Below are positions 35,971 to 44,255 of a stretch of DNA of 64,000 nt, piece by piece; positions within the stretch are counted from its first letter, which is position 1; every line of letters starts with the position of its first letter. The DNA is taken from contig OZ246010.1 in NCBI GenBank assembly GCA_965230535.1, positions 2,207,334-2,271,333 of the forward strand, written 5' to 3'. The notes beneath the pieces were generated by a model that did no database searches, was not told the origin of the DNA, and saw only the letters and a list, made by a program, of their open reading frames with translations. Origin of the DNA: JAUILH01 sp965230535. GTDB taxonomy: Bacteria; Bacteroidota; Bacteroidia; Flavobacteriales_D; JAUILH01. A program made the translations under genes and the position numbers.

Positions 35971-36041
35971 AGGTCTCGAGCGGATTCGAACCGCTGTAGA
36001 TGGTTTTGCAGACCACTGCCTAGCCGCTCGGCCACGAGACC
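35971..36041 (-). tRNA. tRNA-Cys (GCA)
   Basis: Cloverleaf on the minus strand, 71 nt: acceptor GGTCTCG pairing with CGAGACC, a D-arm around GGCCGAGCGGCTAGGC, anticodon stem GTGGT/ACCAT with loop CTGCAAA (anticodon GCA, cysteine), a T-arm with GGTTCGAATCC, and discriminator T. The 3' CCA is not encoded. It lies between folB and the glycosyltransferase operon and has its own terminator. Confidence 0.93.
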
Positions 36042-36117
36042 CTAATTGCCTTTTTCCACGTGAGGAATATCAATCGGCGGATGGCAAATTTAATATAATT
36101 CTAAAAACTAAGCCTGT

Positions 36118-36477
36118 TTACTTAAAGGATTCTTCCCAAATCATCGCAACATGGTCTACCTCTCCCCCAATTGGAGCGTTGTACTTGCGCAAAACCAGTC
36201 TAAGAGACAAGATATCCGGAAACTCCTTTTTGAGGCTGTCTGACATTCTTTTGATGACGGTTTCAATAAGCTTTGCCCTGGTTTTTATTTCTACTTCAAC
36301 CAACTCCCTCACCTTTACGTAATCAATGGTCTTGTTAAGATCATCCGTCAGAGCTGATTCTGTGTAATCATATTCCAAAGACACATCTGCTTCAAACCAG
36401 GTGCCTGCCAAAGCTTCTTCATCAAGGCAACCATGATAACCATACACCCTGATTCCGTTTACCTCAATACGCTTCAT
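36118..36477 (-). CDS. folB: Dihydroneopterin aldolase
   Basis: 119 residues, the normal size. It cleaves 7,8-dihydroneopterin to 6-hydroxymethyl-dihydropterin and glycolaldehyde in folate synthesis. Family features: the N-terminal GIRVYGYHGC with the catalytic-site Tyr-Gly-x-His-Gly, TIDYVKVRELVE in the middle, the substrate-anchoring LIETVIKRMSDSL (with the conserved Glu), and LRLVLRKYNAPIGGEVDHVAM at the end, which includes the catalytic Lys. It overlaps the 3' end of gltX by 4 bases (ATGA), so it is coupled to a gene of unrelated pathway. Confidence 0.93.
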   Translation of the reverse strand: MKRIEVNGIRVYGYHGCLDEEALAGTWFEADVSLEYDYTESALTDDLNKTIDYVKVRELVEVEIKTRAKLIETVIKRMSDSLKKEFPDILSLRLVLRKYNAPIGGEVDHVAMIWEESFK

Positions 36478-38015
36478 TGAGCTGTTTTTAACTGAGAAAT
36501 GGCCTCAACGCCTGTTTGAATTCTTGAGATTACTTCATCTTTTCCAAGAACCTCACAGATCTCAAACATGGATGGTCCTGCTCCTTTTCCACTTACCAGA
36601 ACTCTAAAGTTTGGCAAAACTCTTCCTAAGCCTAATTCCTTTTCTTCAAGGAAGGCTTTGAAGCGTGTTTCAATGTTTGCAGCATCAAATGCTTCAATTT
36701 CTGAAAGAACACCAGCCAAACTTGTCATTGTCTCAGCTGTGCTTTCCTTCCATTTCTTTCTTACCGTTTTTTCGTCATACGATTCAGGTGCTTCAAAGAA
36801 GAATTTGCCTTCTGTCCAAATGTCCTTAACAAAAGTAGCTCGTTCTTTAACCAGACCACAAACGTTTTCGACGAATGATGTTTCACGTGAAACACCGTTT
36901 TCTTCTAGTGTTGGGGCGATTAATTCTGCAAGCTCTGTGTTGCTTTTTGATCTCAAATATTGTTGGTTGAACCACTTGGTTTTGTCGTGGTCAAACTTAG
37001 ATCCGCTCTTCCCTACTCTTTCAAGAGAAAATGCCTCAACAAGTTCTTCCAAAGAGAAGATTTCCTGATTGGTTCCCGGGTTCCAGCCCAGCATGGCCAG
37101 CATGTTGATGAATGATTCCGGGAAATAGCCATCCTCTCTGTAACCGCTGAACGTTTCGTCTGTTCCCGGAACTTTCCACATGGTTGGGAAAACAGAGAAC
37201 CCAAGACGATCGCCATCACGCTTACTCAACTTACCTTTTCCATCAGGTCTTAGTAATAATGGCAGGTGGGCAAACTTTGGAGCTTCCCAGCCCAAAAATT
37301 CATACAACATCACATGAAGCGGAGCAGAAGGCAACCATTCTTCACCTCTAATTACATGCGAGATTTCCATATGATGATCATCTACCACATTTGCCATATG
37401 ATAAGTGGGTAAACCATCTGATTTAAATAATACTTTATCATCAAGATTGTTGGTGTTAACCACAACCCAGCCTCTGATTTCATCATGAAAACGAATCTCA
37501 TGATTTCTTGGCATCTTAGCTCTGATAACGTAAGGGTCTCCGTTATCGAGACGCTCCTTTACCTCATCTTCCGAAAGGCTCAAAGAGTTTTTCATAGAAG
37601 AACGGGTGATGTGGTTGTATTGCCACCCCGGAAGGCCAGCTTTTTGAGCCGCCTCTCTTGCGTTGGTTAAATCGTCAGATGTGTCAAAAGCATAATAAGC
37701 ATGACCTGAAGCCAGCAATTTTTCAGCATAAGGCTTATAAATATCGCTTCTCTGTGATTGTACGTAAGGGCCAAAGTCTCCACCTAATTGCGGGCTTTCA
37801 TCAGGCGTAATGCCACACCAGTTAAGCGCATCTACAATATAGGCTTCCGCGCCCTCAACAAAACGGGTTTGGTCTGTGTCCTCAACTCTTAGAATAAAAG
37901 AGCCACCGTGTTTTTTAGCAAATAAGTAGTTATACAAAGCGGTTCTTACACCCCCCATATGTAGTGGGCCTGTTGGACTTGGGGCAAAACGAACGCGTAC
38001 AGATTTGTTATCCAT
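36474..38015 (-). CDS. gltX: Glutamyl-tRNA synthetase
   Basis: Class I aminoacyl-tRNA synthetase, about 513 residues. RFAPSPTGPLHMGG near the N terminus is the HIGH-type ATP motif, RVEDTDQTR follows, and GKLSKRDG is the KMSKS-type motif. The C-terminal helical part contacts the anticodon. ATG at 38015 gives the usual short start (MDNKSVRVRFAP) and is preferred to the ATG at 38033. Folate gene folB overlaps its end. An exact parS-like 16-mer lies inside the coding sequence at 36879-36894, encoding part of the anticodon-binding region. Confidence 0.95.
   Translation of the reverse strand: MDNKSVRVRFAPSPTGPLHMGGVRTALYNYLFAKKHGGSFILRVEDTDQTRFVEGAEAYIVDALNWCGITPDESPQLGGDFGPYVQSQRSDIYKPYAEKLLASGHAYYAFDTSDDLTNAREAAQKAGLPGWQYNHITRSSMKNSLSLSEDEVKERLDNGDPYVIRAKMPRNHEIRFHDEIRGWVVVNTNNLDDKVLFKSDGLPTYHMANVVDDHHMEISHVIRGEEWLPSAPLHVMLYEFLGWEAPKFAHLPLLLRPDGKGKLSKRDGDRLGFSVFPTMWKVPGTDETFSGYREDGYFPESFINMLAMLGWNPGTNQEIFSLEELVEAFSLERVGKSGSKFDHDKTKWFNQQYLRSKSNTELAELIAPTLEENGVSRETSFVENVCGLVKERATFVKDIWTEGKFFFEAPESYDEKTVRKKWKESTAETMTSLAGVLSEIEAFDAANIETRFKAFLEEKELGLGRVLPNFRVLVSGKGAGPSMFEICEVLGKDEVISRIQTGVEAISQLKTAQ
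36879..36894. other. parS-like ParB binding site (exact palindrome)
   Basis: TGTTTCACGTGAAACA is a perfect 16-bp palindrome identical to the general bacterial parS consensus. It lies inside gltX, where parS sites are tolerated in other genomes too. Together with two close relatives at 44238 and 46136 it forms a cluster over 9.3 kb. Confidence 0.8.
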
Positions 38016-38075
38016 GAGAAAAAATTTTGCCAAAGATATGCATCCCGAAATTATTTGAGACGATTAGCGAAAACA

Positions 38076-38109
38076 AAAAGCCCTCTCATTCATAAAGGAG
38101 AGGGCTTTT
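38076..38109 (-). terminator. Rho-independent terminator
   Basis: Perfect 12-bp stem AAAAGCCCTCTC / GAGAGGGCTTTT with a 10-base loop. It serves the T9SS protein gene ending at 38132 on the minus strand and separates it from gltX. Confidence 0.8.
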
Positions 38110-38131
38110 AATGAGTCAATCTCTTAATGAC

Positions 38132-39817
38132 TTAGTGCTTGCTAATAGGATAAGTTTTGAATCCTTTTTTGGCATAAATAGACACAAAGTAGTATCCTGA
38201 GCTTAGACTGCTGAGGTCTATTCTGTTGTTAAGTACCCGAATTTCTCCATTAATCAGGAGTCTTCCCTGCTCATCATGAATAAAGTAAAGCCCGTTTACC
38301 AGGTGCTCATTAGCATCAATATACAATGTGGTGTTCACAGGGTTTGGATACACATTTACGCCCTCGAAAATGGCCTCATTTACGCCGACATAGCTGACGT
38401 TTTCACAATATTGATTCGTACAGCCATTGCTATATATCACATCCAGACAAACATTAAATGGTCCGGCTCCGGAAAAAGTATAGGTTGGTGTTTGCTGGGT
38501 GGAAGTTCCTGTTCCATCACCAAAATCCCAGGCATAACTCGTAGCAACCGGAGCTCCCTGAAATTCGGTTTGAGTACCACCCAAATTGTTTAAAGTAAAA
38601 GTTGGAATTGGATTAGGTAAAAATGCAAGCGCTACTTCTGTTCCCGGACTTTCACATCCATTAACGGTTTCTGTAACGTAAACCGTATCTGTTAAGGTGA
38701 TACCTGAACTAAATGGACTCCCGGTTCCCAAAACCGTGCTTAGGCCCATGTCGTCGTACCATGTAAAGTTTGATCCGGACCCGGTAGCTGTTAAATCCAA
38801 AGCCGGAGTATATTCACAAACCGGTGCAGGAGGAGTTGAGTTAGGTGCCGCCGGAATGGCAAAAATGTCAATAGAATGAGTCACGTTGTCTGTACAAAAC
38901 CCGGTCCACATAAAAATAGTATCCGTTAATGTGACATTATAAGTCCCTGGCGCAGCAAACGTGTTGCTGCCATGCTCTGAGTATGGGCTGTTATTCCCAT
39001 CTCCATAATCCCAGTGATAGCTAATAGGACTGCCAGAGAAAACGTCCTGATTGTAGAACTTACTTTTGATGGGTCCTGTTGAAGTATTGTTGAAGTTGAC
39101 AGGAATACCAACACACCCGGTTCCGGGATTGGAGAATTTGGCATCCATGGTGTAGCTTACGAAAGGCTCCATGGTAAAATCAAAATCACCCAAGGCCCAT
39201 AGGTCAAGGTTTTTTCTCCAGGTACCAATAGGTTCATAGTAACTCGCAGATAAGCCCTGCCCTGCTCCATCGTTGTTGTCTTCGTCATTACTGGCCAGAA
39301 ACAGATAGTCTGTATTCATGTTTTCAATAACCAATGCGTAATGTGTATTTAGTACAACAGGACTCGAAAAAACAACGTCTCTTTGTGAGTTTGCAGGAAG
39401 CGCGTCCACACTAATGGTTTCAGAGGCCAATGGACTTCCCGTTGGTAAAGAGTCTGTGCCCACTTCATAAATCGAGCATGTAATGTTTAAAACAGGACTG
39501 GTCATTCCTGAAGGGTCGAAACTATAGCCATACCATCTAAAACCATGAACGGTGATAGGCATGCTGGAGGATGCCGCAAACATTTGTGATGCTCTTGAAG
39601 AATAAGAACCGTCACTGTACAGAATTTTTGTTTCTGAATTGGATGTTTTGGCCTGAACATAAGCCACAGTATCTACACTACAATTTACAATTGCACGACT
39701 ATTTTCATGACTCTTTAATGGCCAGTTAATGGACTGGTTAACATGTTTTAGGGGAACTTGACTAAGGCCAACGGCGGCACTCATAATAAGTGAAGCACTA
39801 AGCAGTAATTGTTTCAT
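38132..39817 (-). CDS. Secreted PKD-domain protein with T9SS type A sorting domain
   Basis: 561 residues: signal peptide (about 1-19, ending GLSQ). A beta-rich N-terminal region (about 55-225) is of the kind seen as a jelly-roll in cell-surface proteins. Two PKD domains have the cores YHWDYGDG (about 270) and YAWDFGDG (about 425), with a Cys-bounded repeat between them (WYDDMGLSTVLGTGSPF). The C-terminal type A sorting domain (about 485-561) contains VYPNPVNTTLYID and LSSGYYFVSIY. No catalytic motif is seen, so it is probably a structural or adhesive cargo of T9SS. Monocistronic, with its own terminator. Confidence 0.85.
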   Translation of the reverse strand: MKQLLLSASLIMSAAVGLSQVPLKHVNQSINWPLKSHENSRAIVNCSVDTVAYVQAKTSNSETKILYSDGSYSSRASQMFAASSSMPITVHGFRWYGYSFDPSGMTSPVLNITCSIYEVGTDSLPTGSPLASETISVDALPANSQRDVVFSSPVVLNTHYALVIENMNTDYLFLASNDEDNNDGAGQGLSASYYEPIGTWRKNLDLWALGDFDFTMEPFVSYTMDAKFSNPGTGCVGIPVNFNNTSTGPIKSKFYNQDVFSGSPISYHWDYGDGNNSPYSEHGSNTFAAPGTYNVTLTDTIFMWTGFCTDNVTHSIDIFAIPAAPNSTPPAPVCEYTPALDLTATGSGSNFTWYDDMGLSTVLGTGSPFSSGITLTDTVYVTETVNGCESPGTEVALAFLPNPIPTFTLNNLGGTQTEFQGAPVATSYAWDFGDGTGTSTQQTPTYTFSGAGPFNVCLDVIYSNGCTNQYCENVSYVGVNEAIFEGVNVYPNPVNTTLYIDANEHLVNGLYFIHDEQGRLLINGEIRVLNNRIDLSSLSSGYYFVSIYAKKGFKTYPISKH

Positions 39818-39972
39818 ACGAGTAACAAATTTGACTTCTTACTACGTAAAATATGATGAAAGGTTTTGCTCTTAGGCAACACATGTGGTATTTTTACATA
39901 GAAAGTTCGCAACAAAGCACTGAAAATATGCGTTTAAGTGAACACAGCTAACCTTAAGGTGTAGTGTTAATC

Positions 39973-42900
39973 ATGAATCATTCTTATAAGCAACTGATAT
40001 CAAAACTTGATGGTTTCATTCGGAAATTCTATAAAAACGAATTACTGAAGGGCTTAATTTGGTTTCTAGCCTTAGGGTTGATTTTGTTTTTAAGCATCAT
40101 TGGTCTTGAAGCGATTGGTCGTTTTGGGTCCACTACCCGATCGTTAATGTTCTACGGGTTTGTTGCAGGATCAGGCTTTTTGTTATTCAGATACATTCTA
40201 ACCCCCTTGTTTAAGCTTTACAAGATTGGAAAAACGATTGACCATGCCCAGGCAGCACAAATTCTTGGTCGACACTTTCCGGAAGTAGGCGATAAACTGA
40301 TCAACACCCTTCAACTCAAGAAAGAAGCAGAGAATACCAATAACGATCTTCTATTAGCCAGTATTGATAAAAGAGTCGGATCCCTGTCTCCAGTACCATT
40401 TAACAACGCTGTAGACTATAAAGAAAACCGTAGGTACGCCAAGTTTGTTCTAATACCACTGTCTGTTCTGGTTGTTTTATTGTTTGTCAATGCAAAATGG
40501 GTAACCGAGCCAACAGACAGAATTGTGCATTACGACGACGAGTACACGCCTCCCCCACCCTATGAGATTGTTTTGGAAAACGACGACCTATCCGTTGTAG
40601 AGCAGGAAGAAGTGGTTTTAAGAGTTCGTGTTAACGGGAATGAGGTTCCACCAAGCGTTTCCGTGATCAAGAATGGTAGCAAATACCGAATGAAGAAGGT
40701 CTCAAACCGTGAGTATGTCTATAAAATGAGAGCAGATGGCCATACCACACTTAAGTTTACTTCAGGTGAGATAGACAGTAGAAGATATGTATTAGAGGTG
40801 CTGCCAAGACCAAGTATAGAAGAGTTTACTTTAGAGCTGGATTATCCCGATTATACGGGCATTTCGGATCAAAAACTGAAGAGCATTGGGGATTTGAATA
40901 TTCCTGAAGGAACCATAGTGAAATGGACATTTAATACTCAGAATGTGTCTAAAGTATACATGAATTCTCAAATGATAGACACGGTTTTAAAGGTTGATGT
41001 CATGGACGAAACGAGTGTTTCAAGACAGTTGTTCAACTCCGAGCAGTATGTCGTGACAACAGAGAATGAGTATTTATCCAAAGCAGATTCTGCTGTGTAT
41101 TTTGTTGAGGTAAGTAAAGATGAATATCCTGCCATTAAAGTCACGGAGGACAAGGACAGCACCAATGACCGACTGAGATACTTCACAGGAAAAGTGTCTG
41201 ATGACTATGGAATCCGAAACCTTGCCATGTCTGTTAATTACCGTAAAGGAGACAGAAAGGGTCAGAGCAAATCATTCCCGGTACGCATCAGTGAGGGTGT
41301 ATTGTCAGAAGATTTTATGCACTATATCAACTTTGATCAATTAGAGCTACTTCCCGGAGAGGAGATTAGCTACTACTTTACTGTTTGGGATAACGATGGT
41401 ATTAATGGAAGCAAGAGCAGCAGCAGTGGTGCCAGAATATTTGCCATGCCTACAAAGGAGGAAATGGAGGATATGTATAACCAAAGCTCGGAAAACACTA
41501 TGTCCGAGATGGAAAAGGCAATTAAAGAAGCTTCTGAGCTTAAAAAGCAGATGAAGCAAATGCAAAATGAGTTGTCTAATTCTCAGAACATGAGCTGGCA
41601 ACAGAAGCAAAAGCTGGAAAACATGCTCGAAAAGCAAATGAGCCTTCAGGAAAAAGTGGATGAGCTTAAGAAGCAATTCAAGAAAGACAATGAGGATCAG
41701 GACAAGTTCAAGGATATTGCTGAAGAAGATAAAGAAAAGCGTGAGAAGCTGGAAGAGTTAATGGAAGAACTGTTTACTCCGGAAATGAAGGAAATGCTTA
41801 AGGAACTTCAGGAGTTGATGAAGGAACTCAACAAGGATAAAATTCAGCAAAACCTTGAAGAAATGAATCTTGAGAACGAGAATCTCGAGAAAACTCTGGA
41901 ACAAGCCCTAGAGCACATGAAACAGCTTCAATTTCAGGAAAAGCTGAAAGACCTGGTTGAAGACACTAAAGAATTGTCTGAGAAACAAGACCAGTTGGCC
42001 GAAAAAATGGCCGAAAAAGACATTGATGAGAAAGAAGCTAAAGAAGCTCAGGAGGAGATTGATGAAGAGATGAAGGAGATCGACGATAAAATGAAAGAGC
42101 TTCAGGAGAAGAACGACGATCTCGGCAAGAAACACGATCTGGATGAGGCAAAAGACGAGCAGAAGGCTTCAGAAGACGCCCAAAAGCAATCTCAGGAGCA
42201 AATGCAGAACGGGAAAATGAAAAAAGCCTCTCAGTCCCAAAAGCAAGCAGCTCAGCAAATGCAAAAGATGTCAGAATCTCTTGCCAGCATGCAGGCACAG
42301 GCTCAACAACAACAGCAACAAGAAGACATGGATGCCCTAAGGCAGTTGCTTGAGAACCTGCTTGAAATGTCTTTTACTCAGGAAGAGATCATGGAAGACA
42401 TCAAAAGCTTGTCGGCTCACGACCCTAAGTATGTTGAGGTTGGGCGTAAACAAAGGAAAATCAAAGATGATGCTGAGATGGTTAAGGACTCATTATTTGC
42501 GTTGAGTAAGCGAGTAATAGAAATCAAGCCTATCATTAATGAGGAAATCGGACAGATCAATTATTACATGGACAAATCTCTTGACGATATCGGAGAAAGA
42601 AGAACCAATGAAGCCCGTTCCAAGCAGCAGTTTATCATGAGCTCTACCAACAACCTGGCGCTCCTTTTAGATGAGGTTTTGAAGCAGATGCAGCAGCAAA
42701 TGCAGGCGCAATCACAATCTTCCGGTTCGGGATCATGTATGAAGCCCGGGGCCGGACAAAGCAAACCAACCTCCATTCCGAGTCTTCAACAAATGCAGGA
42801 ACAGCTTGGAAAGCAGCTGGAGAAGATGAAAAAAGGCATGAAAGATGGCAAGGGAGAAGACGGAAAAGGGAAAAAGCCAGGAGAAAAAGGCAGTCAGGGC

Positions 42901-43392
42901 GGAAACAAGCCAAATGGTCAGGGCGGAACAAGCGGTGGCTCAGGAGAAGGAGATCAGGAAGGACAGCAGCAAAGCGAGAGCTTATCAAAATTGGCAGCAC
43001 AACAGGCAGCCATTCGCGAACAGTTAAAGAAGTTGAGAAAAGAGCTTAATCAGGACGGAAGCGGCAATGGTAACGGCTTAAACAAGATCATTGACGACAT
43101 GGAGAAGACAGAGGAAGATATCATCTATAACAAGATTGGTGATCAGACTTTGAAGCGTCAAAAAGATATTTTGACGAGACTTTTGGAGCACGAAAGAGCA
43201 GAGAGAGAAAGGGATTGGGACGAAAAGCGTGAATCAAAAGAAGCAAAAAATGAAGAATTTAGTAACCCTGATCGTTTTTTGGAGTATAAGAGGAGGAAAG
43301 AAAAGGAAATTGAGTTGTTGCGAACCATCCCGCCTGATCTAAAAAAGTATTACAGAAGAAAGGTGAATGCCTACTTTAACAGTGCAGAATAA
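39973..43392 (+). CDS. DUF4175 family large membrane protein with coiled coil
   Basis: ATG at 39973 is preferred over GTG at 39964. About 1139 residues. Three membrane helices lie in the first 175 residues (about 22-42, 55-75, 150-170), then a periplasmic beta-rich region (about 190-505) with a PRPSIEEFTLELDYPDYTG segment typical of DUF4175. A very long Glu/Lys/Gln coiled coil follows (about 515-830), then Gln-rich and Gly/Lys-rich linkers (about 790-1010) and a charged tail. Family function is unknown; it is widespread in Bacteroidota and usually precedes the RsbW-like/ybeY/mnmG chain, as here (gap 2 bases). Confidence 0.85.
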   Translation: MNHSYKQLISKLDGFIRKFYKNELLKGLIWFLALGLILFLSIIGLEAIGRFGSTTRSLMFYGFVAGSGFLLFRYILTPLFKLYKIGKTIDHAQAAQILGRHFPEVGDKLINTLQLKKEAENTNNDLLLASIDKRVGSLSPVPFNNAVDYKENRRYAKFVLIPLSVLVVLLFVNAKWVTEPTDRIVHYDDEYTPPPPYEIVLENDDLSVVEQEEVVLRVRVNGNEVPPSVSVIKNGSKYRMKKVSNREYVYKMRADGHTTLKFTSGEIDSRRYVLEVLPRPSIEEFTLELDYPDYTGISDQKLKSIGDLNIPEGTIVKWTFNTQNVSKVYMNSQMIDTVLKVDVMDETSVSRQLFNSEQYVVTTENEYLSKADSAVYFVEVSKDEYPAIKVTEDKDSTNDRLRYFTGKVSDDYGIRNLAMSVNYRKGDRKGQSKSFPVRISEGVLSEDFMHYINFDQLELLPGEEISYYFTVWDNDGINGSKSSSSGARIFAMPTKEEMEDMYNQSSENTMSEMEKAIKEASELKKQMKQMQNELSNSQNMSWQQKQKLENMLEKQMSLQEKVDELKKQFKKDNEDQDKFKDIAEEDKEKREKLEELMEELFTPEMKEMLKELQELMKELNKDKIQQNLEEMNLENENLEKTLEQALEHMKQLQFQEKLKDLVEDTKELSEKQDQLAEKMAEKDIDEKEAKEAQEEIDEEMKEIDDKMKELQEKNDDLGKKHDLDEAKDEQKASEDAQKQSQEQMQNGKMKKASQSQKQAAQQMQKMSESLASMQAQAQQQQQQEDMDALRQLLENLLEMSFTQEEIMEDIKSLSAHDPKYVEVGRKQRKIKDDAEMVKDSLFALSKRVIEIKPIINEEIGQINYYMDKSLDDIGERRTNEARSKQQFIMSSTNNLALLLDEVLKQMQQQMQAQSQSSGSGSCMKPGAGQSKPTSIPSLQQMQEQLGKQLEKMKKGMKDGKGEDGKGKKPGEKGSQGGNKPNGQGGTSGGSGEGDQEGQQQSESLSKLAAQQAAIREQLKKLRKELNQDGSGNGNGLNKIIDDMEKTEEDIIYNKIGDQTLKRQKDILTRLLEHERAERERDWDEKRESKEAKNEEFSNPDRFLEYKRRKEKEIELLRTIPPDLKKYYRRKVNAYFNSAE

Positions 43393-43394
43393 GT

Positions 43395-43820
43395 ATGATT
43401 GAAATGGAACAAGAAGCCACAGTTATTCAAAAGATTGAGCTTGAATCAACCTCAGAGAACATTGCTAAGGTTGAGAAATTGATTGATGAAGTGTGTGAAG
43501 TCAGCAAGGTAAATCAAGACTATTACGGAAATATTCTGATCGCGATCACAGAAGCGGTCAACAATGCCATCGTTCATGGCAATAAAAAAGATCCTCACAA
43601 GAAATTCAGCGTGTCATGCGCTACTAAAAAAGAAAGCCTGTGCTTTACAGTGTCAGATGAGGGCGAAGGGTTTGATTACGACAATCTACCCGACCCTACG
43701 GATCCGGAAAACATTGAAAAACCGAATGGAAGGGGCGTTTTCCTGATGAGAAACCTGGCAGATGAGGTGAATTTCGAAGACGATGGACGCATTGTCCAAC
43801 TGGATTTTAATTTGTCCTAA
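43395..43820 (+). CDS. RsbW/SpoIIAB-like ATP-binding serine kinase
   Basis: 141 residues, one HATPase_c_2 domain with the N-box ITEAVNNAIVHGN and the G1/G2 elements VSDEGEGFDYDNLPDP and NGRGVFLMRNLADEV. Proteins of this size are anti-sigma or anti-anti-sigma kinases of the partner-switching type. No STAS partner is adjacent. It sits between the DUF4175 gene (2-base gap) and ybeY (3-base gap), a conserved Bacteroidota arrangement, so it belongs to one operon with them. A SpoIIE phosphatase at 26795 could act in the same kind of pathway. Confidence 0.85.
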   Translation: MIEMEQEATVIQKIELESTSENIAKVEKLIDEVCEVSKVNQDYYGNILIAITEAVNNAIVHGNKKDPHKKFSVSCATKKESLCFTVSDEGEGFDYDNLPDPTDPENIEKPNGRGVFLMRNLADEVNFEDDGRIVQLDFNLS

Positions 43821-43823
43821 CCC

Positions 43824-44237
43824 ATGGTAGAAATTTTTTATGAAGACTGGCAGGAGCCGGTCTTTTTTTCTTTTGAGCCGTCTGAGTGGTTAAGTGCCTT
43901 ATGTGATAAAGAGGACAAGGAACTCATTGAAATCAATCTCATTTTTTGTTCTGATAACTACCTTCTGGACAAGAACATTGAAATCTTAAACCATGATTAT
44001 TATACAGACATTATTACATTGGATTACTGTATTGATAGTCAGGTGATAGGAGACTTGTTTATTAGCATTGATCGGGTTACTGAAAACGCCAGGAAATCGG
44101 GGGCAGAATTTTATGATGAATTATGCAGAGTGGTCGCCCACGGAACGCTTCACTTGTGTGGATATGGAGATAAGACCCCTGAGGAAATCAAGGAAATGAG
44201 AGCTAAAGAGGATTTCTATCTATCTTTGCGGCCTTAA
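43824..44237 (+). CDS. ybeY: rRNA maturation RNase YbeY
   Basis: 137 residues. Metal-dependent endoribonuclease in 16S rRNA 3'-end maturation and ribosome quality control. The C-terminal motif is AHGTLHLCGYGDKTPEEIKEM; the first two His ligands are kept, but the third His of HxxxHxxxxxH is Asp, a change I associate with Bacteroidota versions that read GYKDK. The N-terminal half is divergent. A parS-like site begins at the last base of the stop, between this gene and mnmG. Confidence 0.88.
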   Translation: MVEIFYEDWQEPVFFSFEPSEWLSALCDKEDKELIEINLIFCSDNYLLDKNIEILNHDYYTDIITLDYCIDSQVIGDLFISIDRVTENARKSGAEFYDELCRVVAHGTLHLCGYGDKTPEEIKEMRAKEDFYLSLRP

Positions 44238-44253
44238 TGTTTCACGTGAAACG
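44238..44253. other. parS-like site between ybeY and mnmG
   Basis: TGTTTCACGTGAAACG matches the parS palindrome TGTTTCACGTGAAACA at 15 of 16 positions. It occupies almost the whole 18-base gap before the mnmG ATG at 44256. Confidence 0.75.
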
Positions 44254-44255
44254 AT

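Noticed and set aside
36052..36067. TTTTCCACGTGAGGAA near tRNA-Cys as a fourth parS site
   Set aside because: Only about 12 of 16 bases match and one arm of the palindrome is broken; the CACGTG core alone is not enough.
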